Assembly: GCA_030739975.1 (NCBI GenBank)
Contig: JASLYC010000087.1
Span: 1-50,130 of the forward strand
Source of the DNA: Gammaproteobacteria bacterium
Lineage (GTDB): Bacteria > Pseudomonadota > Gammaproteobacteria > PS1 > Pseudothioglobaceae
DNA length: 50,130 nucleotides
Direction of reading: 5' to 3'
Under the pieces are notes generated by a model. That model searched no databases and had not been told where the DNA came from. It worked only from the letters and a program-made list of their open reading frames with translations. Position 1 is the stretch's first letter. Each line of letters starts with the position of its first letter. Position numbers and translations under genes: made by a program. Shown here in pieces: positions 1 through 8,658 of the stretch.

Positions 1-648
1 GAGGTCGCACAAGAAGCCATAAAATATATAGTCAAGGACACTATTATAGTCGTAGGTACTGGCTCTACTGCTAATTTTTTTATAGACGCACTAGCGCCAA
101 TAAAAAACCAAATAAAGGGGGCAGTGGCGAGCTCTGTTGCAACTGCAGATAGGCTTACAAGTCATGGAATTAAAGTTTATGATTTAAATGAAGTCGATTC
201 AATTTCGGTATACATTGATGGTGCAGATGAGTCTGACAATGACTTTAATCTTATAAAAGGTGGCGGTGGTGCACTTACCCGTGAAAAAATTGTTGCAGCA
301 GTAGCACAAAAATTTGTTTGTATTGCTGATGAATCAAAGTTAGTTGAAATATTGGGTAACTTTGACCTTCCTGTTGAAGTTATTCCAATGGCAGCTAACT
401 ATGTGAAAAATGAAATTATAAGTAGAATCGGTGGATCTCCAAAAATTCGCGAAAACTTTGTCACGGATAATGGCAACTATATTCTAGATGTTCATGGTTT
501 GCAGATACTAAACCCAAAAGAGACAGAAAGAACTATTGATGCTATTATTGGCACAGTAACGAATGGCTTATTTGCTAATAGAGGGGCAGATATTTTATTA
601 TTAGGCACAAATGATGGAGTTAAAACCCTATCATTGAAACGTTCATAA
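1..648 (+). CDS. rpiA: Ribose-5-phosphate isomerase A (5' end outside window)
   Basis: Interconverts ribose-5-phosphate and ribulose-5-phosphate in the cytoplasm, in the pentose phosphate pathway and the Calvin cycle. The frame is open from base 1, so the gene begins upstream; a GTG at 124 is internal. The first visible part holds the RpiA phosphate-binding signature [10 protein letters not shown]. Further on are YIDGADESD and [14 protein letters not shown], which carry the family's catalytic Asp and Glu/Lys residues, and the C-terminal [14 protein letters not shown]. About 215 codons are present out of a usual 218-230, so only a few residues are missing. Family identity is clear from these motifs. 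It is followed by 233 bases with no gene. Confidence 0.96.
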   Translation, partial: EVAQEAIKYIVKDTIIVVGTGSTANFFIDALAPIKNQIKGAVASSVATADRLTSHGIKVYDLNEVDSISVYIDGADESDNDFNLIKGGGGALTREKIVAAVAQKFVCIADESKLVEILGNFDLPVEVIPMAANYVKNEIISRIGGSPKIRENFVTDNGNYILDVHGLQILNPKETERTIDAIIGTVTNGLFANRGADILLLGTNDGVKTLSLKRS

Positions 649-668
649 TCTCATATTTATAAGAATTT

Positions 669-692
669 ATTGTTATTTTTGTTGATAACAAT
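669..692 (+). terminator. Possible weak terminator after rpiA
   Basis: Perfect 8-bp inverted arms ATTGTTAT (669-676) and ATAACAAT (685-692) around an 8-base loop lie 20 bases after the rpiA stop. There is only one G-C pair per arm and no clean U-run, so termination is uncertain. A second small hairpin, GTGTTA/TAACAC, sits at 714-730. Confidence 0.3.
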
Positions 693-761
693 TATTTAAC
701 TAATAGTGATTAAGTGTTATTTACTAACACACTAAACAACTATTAATGCAATTCTTAATTA

Positions 762-802
762 CTATTTCATTATATTTGACTATTATGAAATAGAAGTATA
801 AA
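762..802 (+). promoter_or_regulatory. Candidate promoter with overlapping dyad upstream of tusA-dsrE2
   Basis: TTGACT at 776-781 and TATAAA at 797-802 resemble sigma-70 boxes, with a short 15-bp spacer. A perfect inverted repeat, CTATTTCAT (762-770) and ATGAAATAG (785-793), straddles the -35 box. It is placed where a repressor or activator dimer could bind. The position is seen directly; the regulatory role is inferred. The arms are AT-rich, so chance remains possible. Confidence 0.4.
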
Positions 803-881
803 ATTAATGTATCATATTAGCAATTATTCTAATATTTTTCTCAAAAAAAAGCATTTAATACAACCAATAAAGGAGATAAAA

Positions 882-1106
882 ATGGCTGACGAAACTCTAG
901 ATGCATCAGGACTAAACTGCCCTCTACCAATCTTAAAAACTAAAAAAGCACTTGCCCAAATGGATGCCGGCAAAGTATTAGAAGTTATTTCTACTGATGC
1001 TGGATCTGTAAAAGATATAGAAGCTTTTTGCAATCAAACTGGCAATAAATTAATCTCTAACGCTGAGAATGCAGGTAAATACTTATTTACTATAGAGAAA
1101 GTATAA
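882..1106 (+). CDS. tusA: TusA-family sulfur carrier protein
   Basis: Small cytoplasmic sulfur carrier (74 aa) that holds sulfane sulfur as a persulfide on one Cys. In E. coli it feeds tRNA thiolation; in sulfur oxidisers it feeds the reverse dissimilatory or heterodisulfide-reductase-like pathways. The family signature NCPLPILKTKKAL is present, with the persulfide Cys at residue 13. I chose ATG 882 because AAGGAGAT lies a few bases upstream; an ATG at 807 would add an unrelated 25-residue tail. dsrE2 follows 33 bases later, so the pair is probably co-transcribed. That pairing points to oxidative sulfur trafficking rather than tRNA modification alone, though the latter cannot be excluded. Confidence 0.92.
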   Translation: MADETLDASGLNCPLPILKTKKALAQMDAGKVLEVISTDAGSVKDIEAFCNQTGNKLISNAENAGKYLFTIEKV

Positions 1107-1139
1107 CTCTAGTAATAATAAATCAAGGAGATAAGAGAT

Positions 1140-1655
1140 ATGCCAGAAAATAACAAAATGACCATTATAGCTACTAAAGGAACTTATGATTGGGGTTACC
1201 CTCCATTTATCCTAGCATCTACAGCTGTAGCTATGGATAAAGAAGTATCGATTTTCTTTACATTCTATGGACTCAATCTTTTATTAAAAGACCCTGAAAA
1301 ATTAAAAGTAACTCCAGTTGGAAACCCTGCAATGCCTATGAAGATGCCTTTCGGACCAAAGTGGCTAAGAAATATAGACTTCGGTCCAAAAATTCCAAAC
1401 GTTCTATGGAATATTCCTTTTGCTGAATCACTTGTAACCTGGATGATGAAAAAAACCATTGCAAACTGTGGAGTTGCAAAGCTTGTTGACCTAAGATCTA
1501 TGTGCCAAGAATTCGATGTTAAGTTTATTGCTTGCCAAATGACAGTTGATTTATTTGGCTATTCAGAAGATGACTTTATTGATGGTGTCGAATTTGGAGG
1601 CGCTGCAACATATTTTGATGAGGCTTCAACAGGAAATCATCACCTTTATATGTAA
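1140..1655 (+). CDS. dsrE2: DsrE2-type sulfur-transfer protein (DsrE/DsrF-like)
   Basis: 171-aa DsrE/F-like fold protein of the DsrE2 class, thought to bind sulfane sulfur and pass it to or from TusA. It opens with the family strand MTIIATKGTYDWGYPPFILA and ends with IACQMTVDLFGYSEDDFIDG, where Cys132 sits at the conserved active position; Cys110 and Cys122 are additional. A GGAGAT ribosome site precedes the ATG. The usual bacterial arrangement is rhodanese-tusA-dsrE2; here the rhodanese gene is absent. A two-way terminator follows, so tusA-dsrE2 is a closed unit. The sequence carries a hydrophobic middle typical of DsrE2, which may be membrane-associated. Confidence 0.88.
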   Translation: MPENNKMTIIATKGTYDWGYPPFILASTAVAMDKEVSIFFTFYGLNLLLKDPEKLKVTPVGNPAMPMKMPFGPKWLRNIDFGPKIPNVLWNIPFAESLVTWMMKKTIANCGVAKLVDLRSMCQEFDVKFIACQMTVDLFGYSEDDFIDGVEFGGAATYFDEASTGNHHLYM

Positions 1656-1677
1656 CTAATTAAACAACTCTTGATTT

Positions 1678-1704
1678 AAAAAACCCTTAATTAAGGGTTT
1701 TTTT
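1678..1704. terminator. Bidirectional intrinsic terminator between dsrE2 and the HAD gene
   Basis: A perfect 20-bp palindrome, AAACCCTTAATTAAGGGTTT (1681-1700), is flanked by A-runs on the left and a T-run on the right. On either strand it gives a stem followed by a U-tract. It lies between two convergent genes (stops at 1655 and 1721). Confidence 0.85.
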
Positions 1705-1720
1705 ATACCTAAAATATAGA

Positions 1721-2380
1721 CTATCTCCAGTCCACAGAATTCCATCCATTCTTAGTCGCTACTTTATTTAGCTTTTCATCAGGATTTACTACAATAGGGT
1801 TTGTAACTAGCTCCAATAAAGGCAAATCATTGTGAGAGTCAGAATAAAATGTTGATTTATCTAGGGATTCTTTGGATGAGTTTAACCATAATGTAAGCTT
1901 CTCAACTTTGCCATTTTTATAGCAAGGAATCCCAAGAACATTCCCAGTATATTGACCATCTACTACTTCTAATTCTGTTGAAATTAGATTATCTATTCCG
2001 TAATGATTGACTATTGGTGCAGTAACAAAATTATTTGAAGCGGTGATTACTACTAAAGTATCGCCTTTATCTCTATGCCAACCAATGACCTTTTCTGCCT
2101 CAGGCAAAAACAACGCCTCAATTTTATCTTCCATAAATTGCTTATGGAATAAATTAAGTTCATCCATAGTGTATTTTGACAATGGTTCCATTGAAAATTC
2201 TGAGTAGGCATAAATATCTAACTTGCCTTTGCAGTATTGCTCATAAAAATATTTATTTTTTTCCTGATAGTAGGAAACATCAACAGCCCCTATCTCGCAC
2301 AAAAACTGGCCCCACAAGTAATCACTATCGCCACCAATTAATGTATTATCTAAATCAAATAAAGCCAGTGGCACTGTCAA
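1721..2380 (-). CDS. HAD-superfamily IB phosphatase (SerB-like fold)
   Basis: 219-aa cytoplasmic phosphatase of the HAD subfamily IB. Motif I, DLDNT, gives the nucleophile Asp9 and acid/base Asp11. Motif II is VITASN (Thr113), and motif IV is SDSHND (Asp181, Asp185). The cap region lies between residues 20 and 90. The substrate cannot be told; relatives are often labelled phosphoserine phosphatase-like, but this is shorter and more divergent than true SerB. Its start overlaps the stop of the LOG-family gene by 4 bases (ATGA), so the two are translationally coupled. It is the last gene of the minus-strand run that begins at 7735. Confidence 0.85.
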   Translation of the reverse strand: MTVPLALFDLDNTLIGGDSDYLWGQFLCEIGAVDVSYYQEKNKYFYEQYCKGKLDIYAYSEFSMEPLSKYTMDELNLFHKQFMEDKIEALFLPEAEKVIGWHRDKGDTLVVITASNNFVTAPIVNHYGIDNLISTELEVVDGQYTGNVLGIPCYKNGKVEKLTLWLNSSKESLDKSTFYSDSHNDLPLLELVTNPIVVNPDEKLNKVATKNGWNSVDWR

Positions 2381-2970
2381 CTCTCCGCAATTAAATTAAC
2401 AATTTGGTTTATATCGTCAAGGATATATAGAGACTCTAAATAATCGCTGTTAACATATTTAATTTTCTCTAGTTCTTCAAACCAAGTAACTAAAGGCTGC
2501 CAGAATTCTACTCCATAGAGAAAAACATCTATATCCTGTATTTTTTTTGTTTGAATCAGAGTAAGAATCTCTAGCAATTCATCTCCAGTACCAAAACCTC
2601 CAGGAAAACAAATGCAGGCACTAGAGTAATGCATCATTGAATATTTTCTTGTAAAAAAATGTTGAAAAGTTATGGACTCGTCAAGAAATGGATTTGGCGA
2701 CTGCTCATGCTCTAGATCTATATTAAACCCTATACTGGCAGATTTTCCTTCAAATGCACCATGATTAGCTGCCTCCATAATGCCAGGGCCGCCGCCAGTT
2801 AAAACATTGAAACCTTTGTCAGACAATAACTTTCCAGCTTTTCTCGCCTGTAAACATAGAATATCATTTTGGCTGGTCCTTGCTGATCCAATTATCGTTA
2901 CATTATTAGTGTAACCTTGAAGCAAGTTCTTTGCATTTGTCAACTCTGACTCAACTAATTTTAACTTCAT
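2377..2970 (-). CDS. LOG-family Rossmann protein (TIGR00730-like, cytokinin-riboside phosphoribohydrolase family)
   Basis: 197-aa protein of the LOG / 'lysine decarboxylase-like' family, whose characterised members remove ribose-5-phosphate from nucleoside monophosphates. Both family motifs are intact: GGGPGIMEAANHGA at 59-72 and PGGFGTGDE at 123-131, with the catalytic Glu in the second. A nucleotide-binding start, IIGSARTS, is at 27-34. It lies just downstream of hemL (7-base gap) and overlaps the HAD gene by 4 bases. A LOG-type hydrolase coupled to a phosphatase suggests nucleotide salvage or housecleaning; this is inference from the pairing. Confidence 0.85.
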   Translation of the reverse strand: MKLKLVESELTNAKNLLQGYTNNVTIIGSARTSQNDILCLQARKAGKLLSDKGFNVLTGGGPGIMEAANHGAFEGKSASIGFNIDLEHEQSPNPFLDESITFQHFFTRKYSMMHYSSACICFPGGFGTGDELLEILTLIQTKKIQDIDVFLYGVEFWQPLVTWFEELEKIKYVNSDYLESLYILDDINQIVNLIAES

Positions 2971-2977
2971 TATTATT

Positions 2978-4261
2978 TTATAGTTTGGCGAACACTCTAT
3001 CTGCAGCGTTAATAGTAAATTCTATATCTGCATCTGAATGCATAGATGAGATAAACCCTGCCTCATAAGCTGATGGAGCAAGATAGACCCCTTCATTAAG
3101 CATTAAACGATAAAAGTCCTTAAATAATTCTATATTACACATTGAGGATTGTTCAAAATTTGTCACCTTACTCTCTTTTGTAAAAAATAGGCCGAACATT
3201 CCCCCAACCACATTTGATGTCATGTTTATACCGTGAATCTTAGCTTTAGATAAAATTCCATTAACCAATTTATTAGCACTATAGTTCAACCTTTTGTAGA
3301 AGTCTTTGTCTTCTGAAAGAATATTTAGCATAGCTAATCCTGCAGACATAGATATAGGATTTCCAGACAATGTTCCTGCCTGATAGACTGGCCCCATAGG
3401 AGCTATAAACTCCATGATTTCTTTTCTACCGCCAAATGCTCCGACTGGAAGCCCCCCTCCAATAACTTTACCTAGAGTAGTTAAATCTGGATTAACATCA
3501 TAATAGGACTGAGCACCTCCAAGGGCTACGCGAAAACCTGTCATTACCTCATCAAAAATCAAAATAATATTATGTTCGTCACATGCCTTTCTAAGTCCAT
3601 GTAAAAAACCATCTACTGGAGGGATACAATTCATGTTGCCAGCTACTGGTTCAACAATAATACAGGCAACTTGAGAGCCAACTTCTTTTAACACCTCTAG
3701 AACCTGATTAATATTGTTATATTCCAACGTAAGTGTGTGCTCAGCTAATGAATCTGGAACGCCAGGTGAGGTAGGAACACCTAGAGTTAATGCTCCAGAG
3801 CCAGCTTTGACTAGCAAAGAGTCAGAGTGGCCATGGTAGCAACCTTCAAATTTTATAATTTTGTCTCTATTCGTATATCCTCTGGCTAGTCTAATCGCGC
3901 TCATTGTAGCTTCTGTTCCAGAGCTTACCATCCTAACTAGTTCTATGGATGGAACCAGTTCACAAACTTTTTTAGCTAAATTAGTTTCAATTTCAGTTGG
4001 AGCTCCAAATCCTAATCCATTATCTAACTCATCTTTAACAGCTCTCAACACGTCGGAATTTGCATGTCCAAGAATCATTGGCCCCCATGATGCCACATAA
4101 TCAATATACTTTTTTCCATCTACGTCAAATAAGTAAGCTCCATCACCTCGTGAAAAAAAAACTGGGCTACCGCCGACACCATTAAAAGCCCTTACTGGGG
4201 AGTTGACTCCCCCTGGAATAAATTCACTTGCCTGTTTAAATAAATAATTTGATTTAGTCAT
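2978..4261 (-). CDS. hemL: Glutamate-1-semialdehyde 2,1-aminomutase
   Basis: PLP enzyme that makes 5-aminolevulinate from glutamate-1-semialdehyde in the C5 route to haem, in the cytoplasm. I chose the start at 4261 (427 aa, the normal length). It begins [20 protein letters not shown] and its ATG overlaps the holB stop as ATGA; an upstream ATG at 4324 would add 21 non-family residues inside holB. Seen motifs are [15 protein letters not shown] at 113-127, FDEVMTGFR with Asp237 contacting PLP, and [17 protein letters not shown] with the Schiff-base Lys265. Haem supply fits the cytochrome genes further along, but the operon partners are replication and nucleotide genes. Confidence 0.97.
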   Translation of the reverse strand: MTKSNYLFKQASEFIPGGVNSPVRAFNGVGGSPVFFSRGDGAYLFDVDGKKYIDYVASWGPMILGHANSDVLRAVKDELDNGLGFGAPTEIETNLAKKVCELVPSIELVRMVSSGTEATMSAIRLARGYTNRDKIIKFEGCYHGHSDSLLVKAGSGALTLGVPTSPGVPDSLAEHTLTLEYNNINQVLEVLKEVGSQVACIIVEPVAGNMNCIPPVDGFLHGLRKACDEHNIILIFDEVMTGFRVALGGAQSYYDVNPDLTTLGKVIGGGLPVGAFGGRKEIMEFIAPMGPVYQAGTLSGNPISMSAGLAMLNILSEDKDFYKRLNYSANKLVNGILSKAKIHGINMTSNVVGGMFGLFFTKESKVTNFEQSSMCNIELFKDFYRLMLNEGVYLAPSAYEAGFISSMHSDADIEFTINAADRVFAKL

Positions 4262-5283
4262 TGTAGCCTTCTTTCTGGGTAAGTTATTTGAGGGTATTTC
4301 TTCAAGTGAGTGATATGAGACCATACTATCAGCACATTATCCAGCAATAATTTTGCGTTGACGGTAGTTTTATGCAAACTTATTGAAAAATATATATCAT
4401 CAAGAATATTAAATAGCCATCTCACATCAACCTTGCGAACTATTTTATTTAATTCAACTAGAGCTCCCTCATTATCTAAAACTTTTAGCCTTATACCTTC
4501 AATAACAATATTTTGAAGGCAGTTCAAGACACCTAGTTCATTGCCATCAATGTCATCTAATTTAATTATATTTGTAGGATGAATTGCAATATCTAATAAT
4601 TGATTTTGCCATTTTTGATAACTTATATAATCATCATTACTTAGTTCGTTAAGAACCTTAAATGGAACGCCATGAGCATTCTCTAGCAAAAGTGCTATAT
4701 CGAAATCAGATTTCTGAGCCTTACTAATATTATTAACAAGCCATTCTTGTGTCTGCTTCTCATAGGATGGTGGTATATGTACATTTTGACAACGAGAAAC
4801 GATAGTAGCAGGAAGATTTTTTGCATCATGAGCAAGTAAAACTATAAGTGTGTTATTACGTGGCTCCTCTAAAGTTTTCAATAAACTATTTGCCGCACTA
4901 ATATTCATCTGGTCAGCATAAAATAAAACTCCAATCTGTAATTCATCAGAAGTCTTGTTTAGTGCATCACAGAAAGCTCTTACTTGGTCTACTCTTATAT
5001 CCTTAGAAATATTTTTTGTATTTTCGTTGACCTCTCCTGCCCTGCAATAAATCATATTTTGATAATTTGAGCGTCTAATTAAGACTGGGTAGTCAAGTGC
5101 TTGCTTGATATTGTCTCTTTTTATTTTTTCTTTCTCTCCAGTTAATAAACCAACCAATTCTTGCATTAATTCAATCTTTCCCATTTGTACACTTCCAGTT
5201 ATAAGAAGTGCATGTGGCATATGATTTTGCTCAATCATTTGTTTTAATTTAGAAAAGGCTTTTTGGTGCCAAGGAAGAATCAT
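4258..5283 (-). CDS. holB: DNA polymerase III subunit delta'
   Basis: Delta' subunit of the clamp loader that places the beta sliding clamp on primed DNA. Diagnostic stretches are [20 protein letters not shown] and [11 protein letters not shown], the SRC motif that supplies the arginine finger. The P-loop is degenerate (GSVQMGKIE), as is normal for delta'. The four-Cys zinc module of E. coli HolB is missing: only one Cys remains in the region after the P-loop (residues about 45-80). It overlaps tmk (ATGA) upstream and hemL downstream, so translation of the three is coupled. Length is 341 aa against 334 in E. coli. Confidence 0.9.
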   Translation of the reverse strand: MILPWHQKAFSKLKQMIEQNHMPHALLITGSVQMGKIELMQELVGLLTGEKEKIKRDNIKQALDYPVLIRRSNYQNMIYCRAGEVNENTKNISKDIRVDQVRAFCDALNKTSDELQIGVLFYADQMNISAANSLLKTLEEPRNNTLIVLLAHDAKNLPATIVSRCQNVHIPPSYEKQTQEWLVNNISKAQKSDFDIALLLENAHGVPFKVLNELSNDDYISYQKWQNQLLDIAIHPTNIIKLDDIDGNELGVLNCLQNIVIEGIRLKVLDNEGALVELNKIVRKVDVRWLFNILDDIYFSISLHKTTVNAKLLLDNVLIVWSHITHLKKYPQITYPERRLQ

Positions 5284-5897
5284 AAATCTAACAGTATGTT
5301 TTTTATTTGTTGTGATGTGTTCTCAATTGATTTTGTTGCATCGATTAATTTTATACGGTCGGGAAACATTTGAGATCTTTGAATATATGAATCTCTTACT
5401 CGGGCAAAGAAATCCATTGTTTCTTGTTCAATTCTGTCCTTCATTCCTCTTGACTTAATGCGTCTCATTCCTAGCTCAATATCAACATCAAGAAGAAACG
5501 TTAAATCTGGAACAAATCCTTGCAATACCCATTTTTCTAACTCAGCAATACGCTTCACATCAAGCCCCCTTCCACCTCCCTGATAGGCATATGAAGCATC
5601 AGTAAATCTATCACTCAGAACCCAATGTCCACTCTCAAGGGCAGGAATTACCTTTGTTTGTATGTGCTCATTTCTATCTGCAAACATTAACAGTAATTCT
5701 GTATCGGAATGCATAGAGTCAATATCATTTCCCAACAGCAATTCTCTAATTTTTTCTCCAAGGTCGGTACCTCCTGGCTCTCTTGTTAATATCAGTTTTA
5801 TGCCTTTACTTTTCAATAAATTATAAATAAAATCGATCTGAGTGCTCTTTCCAGCACCTTCAACTCCATCAATTGTTATAAATTTTCCTCTTCTCAT
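5280..5897 (-). CDS. tmk: Thymidylate kinase
   Basis: Phosphorylates dTMP to dTDP with ATP for DNA synthesis. The 205-aa sequence has the P-loop GVEGAGKST at 11-19, the nucleoside-binding REPGG at 39-43, the DRFTDASYAYQGGGRG segment from residue 96 and a lid with RGMKDRIEQE. The stop overlaps the holB start by 4 bases. The order fusion gene, tmk, holB matches the pabC-mltG-tmk-holB order of E. coli. Together with the thymidine kinase at 30421 the window encodes both steps from thymidine to dTDP. Confidence 0.97.
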   Translation of the reverse strand: MRRGKFITIDGVEGAGKSTQIDFIYNLLKSKGIKLILTREPGGTDLGEKIRELLLGNDIDSMHSDTELLLMFADRNEHIQTKVIPALESGHWVLSDRFTDASYAYQGGGRGLDVKRIAELEKWVLQGFVPDLTFLLDVDIELGMRRIKSRGMKDRIEQETMDFFARVRDSYIQRSQMFPDRIKLIDATKSIENTSQQIKNILLDL

Positions 5898-5932
5898 AAT
5901 ATGTATTTTATCTTAGCAATAAAGATTAGCAT

Positions 5933-7735
5933 TTAAAGATTATTTAAGTATTTGTTGATATTTTTTTGGTGACCTTTGTAGGTGTCTGCAAAAGCATGAG
6001 TTCCATCTTTTTTTGACACAAAATACAAAGATTGACTATTGTCAGGATGTGAGGCTGCATATAGAGATTCAGCGCCAACAGAACCAATTGCTCCAGGTGG
6101 CAGGCCATGGTTCTTATAGGTATTATATGGGCTGTCAATTTTTAGGTCTTTTTTTGTCAATTTGCCAGTATATTTATTCCCTAATGCATAAACTATACTA
6201 GCGTCAGTTTGTAAGCGCATACCTTTTTTTAGTCTGCGCAAAAAAACTCCAGCTATCTGCGACTTCTCTTTATGATTTGCAGTTTCTTTCTCTACCAATG
6301 AGGCTAGAATCAACATTTCATCAATACTTTTTAGTGCTAATTCTTTTTGTCGATTTCTCCATACATTCTCTAGCTTTTCTTGCATTATTTTATTTGCCCT
6401 AGTCAAAACACTAGAAACAGTATCTCCATAATTTACTACATATGTATCTGGCCAAAACTTGCCTTCATATGGCTTGCTTATACCTACCAATTTCATAGTT
6501 TTATCAAAATCGTTAACTGACCTCAAGGAATCGTTTGTGCTCAATTGGTGATAATATTTTTGTAATGTTAATCCTTCTATAAGAGTTATCTTTCTTGTGG
6601 CAACCTTTGAATTTGAAAAATTAACAAGTAACTTATTTAAACTCATATCTGGGTTTATATCATAGTAACCAGATTTTAGAGTGTCATCAAGATTTAATAA
6701 CTTTGCTAATAAAACAAAATACCAACCTGAATTAATATATTTATACTCTTCAAGTTCATCTGCTACTGAATATATTGTGGAGCCAGGAGATATTTCGTAA
6801 ACAACATGTTTTTCGGTATGCACATTATTTGCAAAAAATAACCAAAAGGAAGACACTAATATAATCAACAATGTAATCCACTTCTTATAGCCTATTTCAA
6901 ACTTACTTTTAGCAGGAGCTACTTTGCTTTTATTTTGAACTGCCATAAAGGCGCCCATTATTCTTTTGGTGGTTTCATGAACTTTAAAAACTTGATCATT
7001 CACCATACAAACTGGCCTAACTCCAATAACGCTATTAGTAATAAAAATTTCATCGGAGTCTAAGATTTCTTTTACTGAAATTTCTTTAACGTTAACATTA
7101 ATTCCTAATTCTTCTGCTATTCTGATGACTACTTTTCTTCTTGTGCCTTCAATTCCGCAATGTTCAAGTATTGGTGTACTCAAGACCCCGTCCTTTATTG
7201 TAAATATATTAGCCTGACTCGCAGAAATGACAAAGCCTTGATTATCTAACATTATGCACTCATCACTTTTCATTCCGATCCTAGACATAACCTGTTCAAG
7301 CCTATTGCAGTGTTTAATACCTGACAAAGATGAATTTGCTGAGTAACCACTATGACAAATAGTTAGAGAATACTGATCTGGTATGCTTTCAGGAAACGTT
7401 GAAGCAATAACAATTCTGGTGGGCTCTATGTCTTCCTTAAACCCATAACCCCTTGAGCCTTCACCCCTAGATAGAATAATTTTTACAACACATTTATCCG
7501 CCTTAATAGACGAGATAGCTTTATTGATTTCTTTAAGCCACAGCGATTCCTTTACCGTATTTATACTTAATTTAGCTCTACCTTTTTCTAATCTGTCGAA
7601 ATGCTTTGACCAAAATCGCACCTTATTATTTTCGACTAGACAGGTCTCAAATAAACCATCGCCAAACAAAGATATTCTATTAAAAACGCTTAAATTTGAG
7701 CGCTTTTTGCCGTTTATAAGTACTACATGCTCCAT
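5933..7735 (-). CDS. PabC-MltG fusion: aminodeoxychorismate lyase joined to membrane-bound lytic transglycosylase
   Basis: One uninterrupted 600-codon frame contains two normally separate proteins. Residues 1-265 are PabC, the PLP lyase giving 4-aminobenzoate for folate. It has FGDGLFET, RGEGSRGYGF and GIKHCNRLEQVMSR, with catalytic Lys141, and SQANIF. Residues 266-285 are a basic linker, and 286-302 form one membrane helix. Residues 303-600 are MltG (YceG), the endolytic transglycosylase that cuts nascent peptidoglycan. That part has EGLTLQKYYHQL, FWPDTY, ASLVEKETA with catalytic Glu482, LQTDASIVYALG and SPYNTYKNHGLPPGAI. The topology works: PabC in the cytoplasm, MltG in the periplasm. E. 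coli has adjacent separate genes in the same order, so fusion by loss of the junction is likely. A sequencing error at the junction is the alternative. Confidence 0.9.
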   Translation of the reverse strand: MEHVVLINGKKRSNLSVFNRISLFGDGLFETCLVENNKVRFWSKHFDRLEKGRAKLSINTVKESLWLKEINKAISSIKADKCVVKIILSRGEGSRGYGFKEDIEPTRIVIASTFPESIPDQYSLTICHSGYSANSSLSGIKHCNRLEQVMSRIGMKSDECIMLDNQGFVISASQANIFTIKDGVLSTPILEHCGIEGTRRKVVIRIAEELGINVNVKEISVKEILDSDEIFITNSVIGVRPVCMVNDQVFKVHETTKRIMGAFMAVQNKSKVAPAKSKFEIGYKKWITLLIILVSSFWLFFANNVHTEKHVVYEISPGSTIYSVADELEEYKYINSGWYFVLLAKLLNLDDTLKSGYYDINPDMSLNKLLVNFSNSKVATRKITLIEGLTLQKYYHQLSTNDSLRSVNDFDKTMKLVGISKPYEGKFWPDTYVVNYGDTVSSVLTRANKIMQEKLENVWRNRQKELALKSIDEMLILASLVEKETANHKEKSQIAGVFLRRLKKGMRLQTDASIVYALGNKYTGKLTKKDLKIDSPYNTYKNHGLPPGAIGSVGAESLYAASHPDNSQSLYFVSKKDGTHAFADTYKGHQKNINKYLNNL

Positions 7736-7852
7736 AACTAGATTATACCAATGCTAAGCAATTCTTATGACCAAGAGTCATGACCTATTTCCTCATATAA
7801 AGCAATTATTCTAAACTAAAAGCTGATTGCCTATTGTCAGCTAATAGAAATA

Positions 7853-7872
7853 ATTTAAAATGTATTTTAAAT
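7853..7872. promoter_or_regulatory. AT-rich dyad upstream of the DUF1538 operon
   Basis: Perfect 9-bp arms ATTTAAAAT (7853-7861) and ATTTTAAAT (7864-7872) are separated by GT and lie 55 bases before the first DUF1538 start. A second dyad, AGCTGA (7821-7826) and TCAGCT (7837-7842), lies just upstream. They sit in the 191-base divergent gap shared with the PabC-MltG gene, where an operator would be expected. I could not place convincing -35/-10 boxes. AT-only dyads arise easily in this base composition. Confidence 0.3.
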
Positions 7873-7926
7873 ATATCTTATCTTTTTTTTGCATTTACAT
7901 TTAATTCCACTTTATAAAGGATTTAT

Positions 7927-8658
7927 ATGAGAAAAACTGTAAAGAAGTTTGCAGGTAATTTAACTAATAGCGCCAAAGACCTACTGCCAATTATATTAGT
8001 AGTTACTGTTTTTCAAATCTTTGTTTTAAAGCAAAACATACCCAATATTGAAGAAATTATAGTTGGAACTATTTTTGTTATTTTTGGTTTAACCTTATTC
8101 GTTTATGGACTTAAATTAGGCCTTTTTCCTATAGGCGATACATTGGCATATTCTTTCGTTAAAAGGGGTTCAATATTATTGCTAATATTATTTTCCTTTG
8201 CGCTAGGTTTTGGAACTACAGTTGCAGAGCCTGCATTAATATCCATTGCTAGAGAGGCAGCTTTAGTCGCACAGTCTGGTGGAATCATTAATACAGTAAC
8301 TGAAATTAAAGAATATTCGCAGATGCTACGTTACACTGTGGCAATATCAGTTGGTTTTTCTGTAGTAATAGGTGTCATTAAAATATTAAAGGGGTGGCCA
8401 ATTTATTGGATTATTATTGTTGGCTATTTATTAGTACTTTTCACTACATTTTTTGCGCCTGACTACATTATTGGTATAGCTTTTGACTCTGGTGGGGTTA
8501 CAACAAGCACCATTACTGTCCCATTGGTAATTGCACTTGGTGTTGGCTTAGCTAGCAGTATTCGTGGTAGAAATCCACTAATTGATGGTTTCGGAATAAT
8601 TGCTATTGCATCTATACTACCTATAATCGCTGTCATGATATTTGGCATTGTTCGATGA
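7927..8658 (+). CDS. DUF1538 membrane protein, first of a pair
   Basis: 243-aa polytopic inner-membrane protein with about six or seven hydrophobic segments (roughly 19-36, 42-62, 82-98, 136-152, 158-176, 197-212, 222-241). The DUF1538 signatures are GFGTTVAEPA at 94-103, FDSGGVTTSTITVP at 186-199 and GRNPLIDGFG at 214-223. From memory, a two-gene DUF1538 pair (UmpA/UmpB) of Halomonas was reported as a Na+(Li+,K+)/H+ antiporter; whether that function carries over is inference. It overlaps the second DUF1538 gene by ATGA, so the two halves are probably made in fixed ratio and act as a heteromer. An AAAGG ribosome site precedes the start. Confidence 0.85.
   Translation: MRKTVKKFAGNLTNSAKDLLPIILVVTVFQIFVLKQNIPNIEEIIVGTIFVIFGLTLFVYGLKLGLFPIGDTLAYSFVKRGSILLLILFSFALGFGTTVAEPALISIAREAALVAQSGGIINTVTEIKEYSQMLRYTVAISVGFSVVIGVIKILKGWPIYWIIIVGYLLVLFTTFFAPDYIIGIAFDSGGVTTSTITVPLVIALGVGLASSIRGRNPLIDGFGIIAIASILPIIAVMIFGIVR

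Noticed and set aside
807-881. Upstream in-frame ATG extending TusA by 25 residues.
   Set aside because: The extension has no TusA similarity, and the strong AAGGAGAT ribosome site directly precedes ATG 882.
4262-4324. Longer hemL start at 4324.
   Set aside because: It lies inside the holB coding region and adds 21 residues not found in the family; ATG 4261 forms a standard ATGA overlap.
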